In this document: one piece after another, positions 5,500 to 5,529 of the stretch
How positions within the stretch are numbered: position 1 is the first letter of the stretch
Layout: every line of letters starts with the position of its first letter
DNA from: UBA4459 sp036351335
Lineage (GTDB): Bacteria > Bacteroidota > Bacteroidia > Bacteroidales > F082
Length of the DNA stretch: 5,529 nucleotides
NCBI GenBank assembly: GCA_036351335.1
Contig: JAZBOW010000324.1
Span: 1-5,529, forward strand
Direction of reading: 5' to 3'
Program-made: the position numbers and the translations under genes
The notes under the pieces: generated by a model
The model's database searches: none
What the model was told of the DNA's origin: nothing
The model's input: the letters and a program-made list of their open reading frames with translations, nothing else

Positions 5500-5529
5500 T
5501 TTTACTCTTTACATGTTTATTCTTACAGC
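5481..5529 (+). CDS. Start of another exported protein (3' end outside window)
   Basis: ATG 5481 opens a frame reading MRYRSIVLLFTCLFLQ up to the window edge. Two arginines followed by an unbroken hydrophobic run are typical of a signal peptide. The start lies 19 bases before the stop of the repeat protein, in a different frame, a layout typical of translationally coupled operon partners. Nothing of the mature protein is visible, so neither family nor function can be given. An incidental hydrophobic reading is possible in this AT-rich DNA, hence the moderate confidence. Confidence 0.55.
   Translation, partial: MRYRSIVLLFTCLFLQ

Overview
The window looks like chromosomal DNA from a member of the Bacteroidota. 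It is AT-rich, most genes lack a strong Shine-Dalgarno sequence, two intergenic regions carry TAnnTTTG-type -7 promoter boxes, and several exported proteins have signal peptides ending in A or G followed by Q, which is common in that phylum. No RNA genes, CRISPR arrays, insertion sequences or integration signatures were seen, and no gene-free stretch exceeds about 125 bases.

Left half (1-2406), cytoplasmic enzymes. The C-terminal tail of a YkuE/YaeI-like metallophosphoesterase (1-94) is followed one base later by an NADPH-type short-chain dehydrogenase of the tropinone-reductase-like group (96-872). Next comes a flavoredoxin-type FMN-binding flavin reductase-like protein (883-1410, or from 862). 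These three probably form one transcription unit. A radical SAM protein related to the radical SAM part of Elp3 runs in the opposite direction (2406-1399), and its 3' end overlaps the flavin reductase gene by 12 bp.

Right half (2407-5529), exported proteins. A divergent intergenic region with a recognisable promoter leads into a pair of genes. The first encodes a coiled-coil, probably lipid-anchored protein (2531-3190) and the second a small secreted protein (3199-3777). A convergent gene (4535-3789) encodes a probable outer-membrane beta-barrel protein and appears to use a TTG start. After a second promoter-like region with a long imperfect hairpin, a secreted protein with two copies of an alpha/beta repeat begins at 4642. 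It overlaps by 19 bp the start of another signal-peptide-bearing gene that runs off the window.

The enzymes of the left half are recognisable families without known dedicated substrates. The right half is a run of five exported proteins, none of which I can assign a biochemical function. If anything undescribed is present, it is this envelope module, particularly the tandem-repeat protein and its overlapping downstream partner. Nothing visible here proves that these genes form one system.
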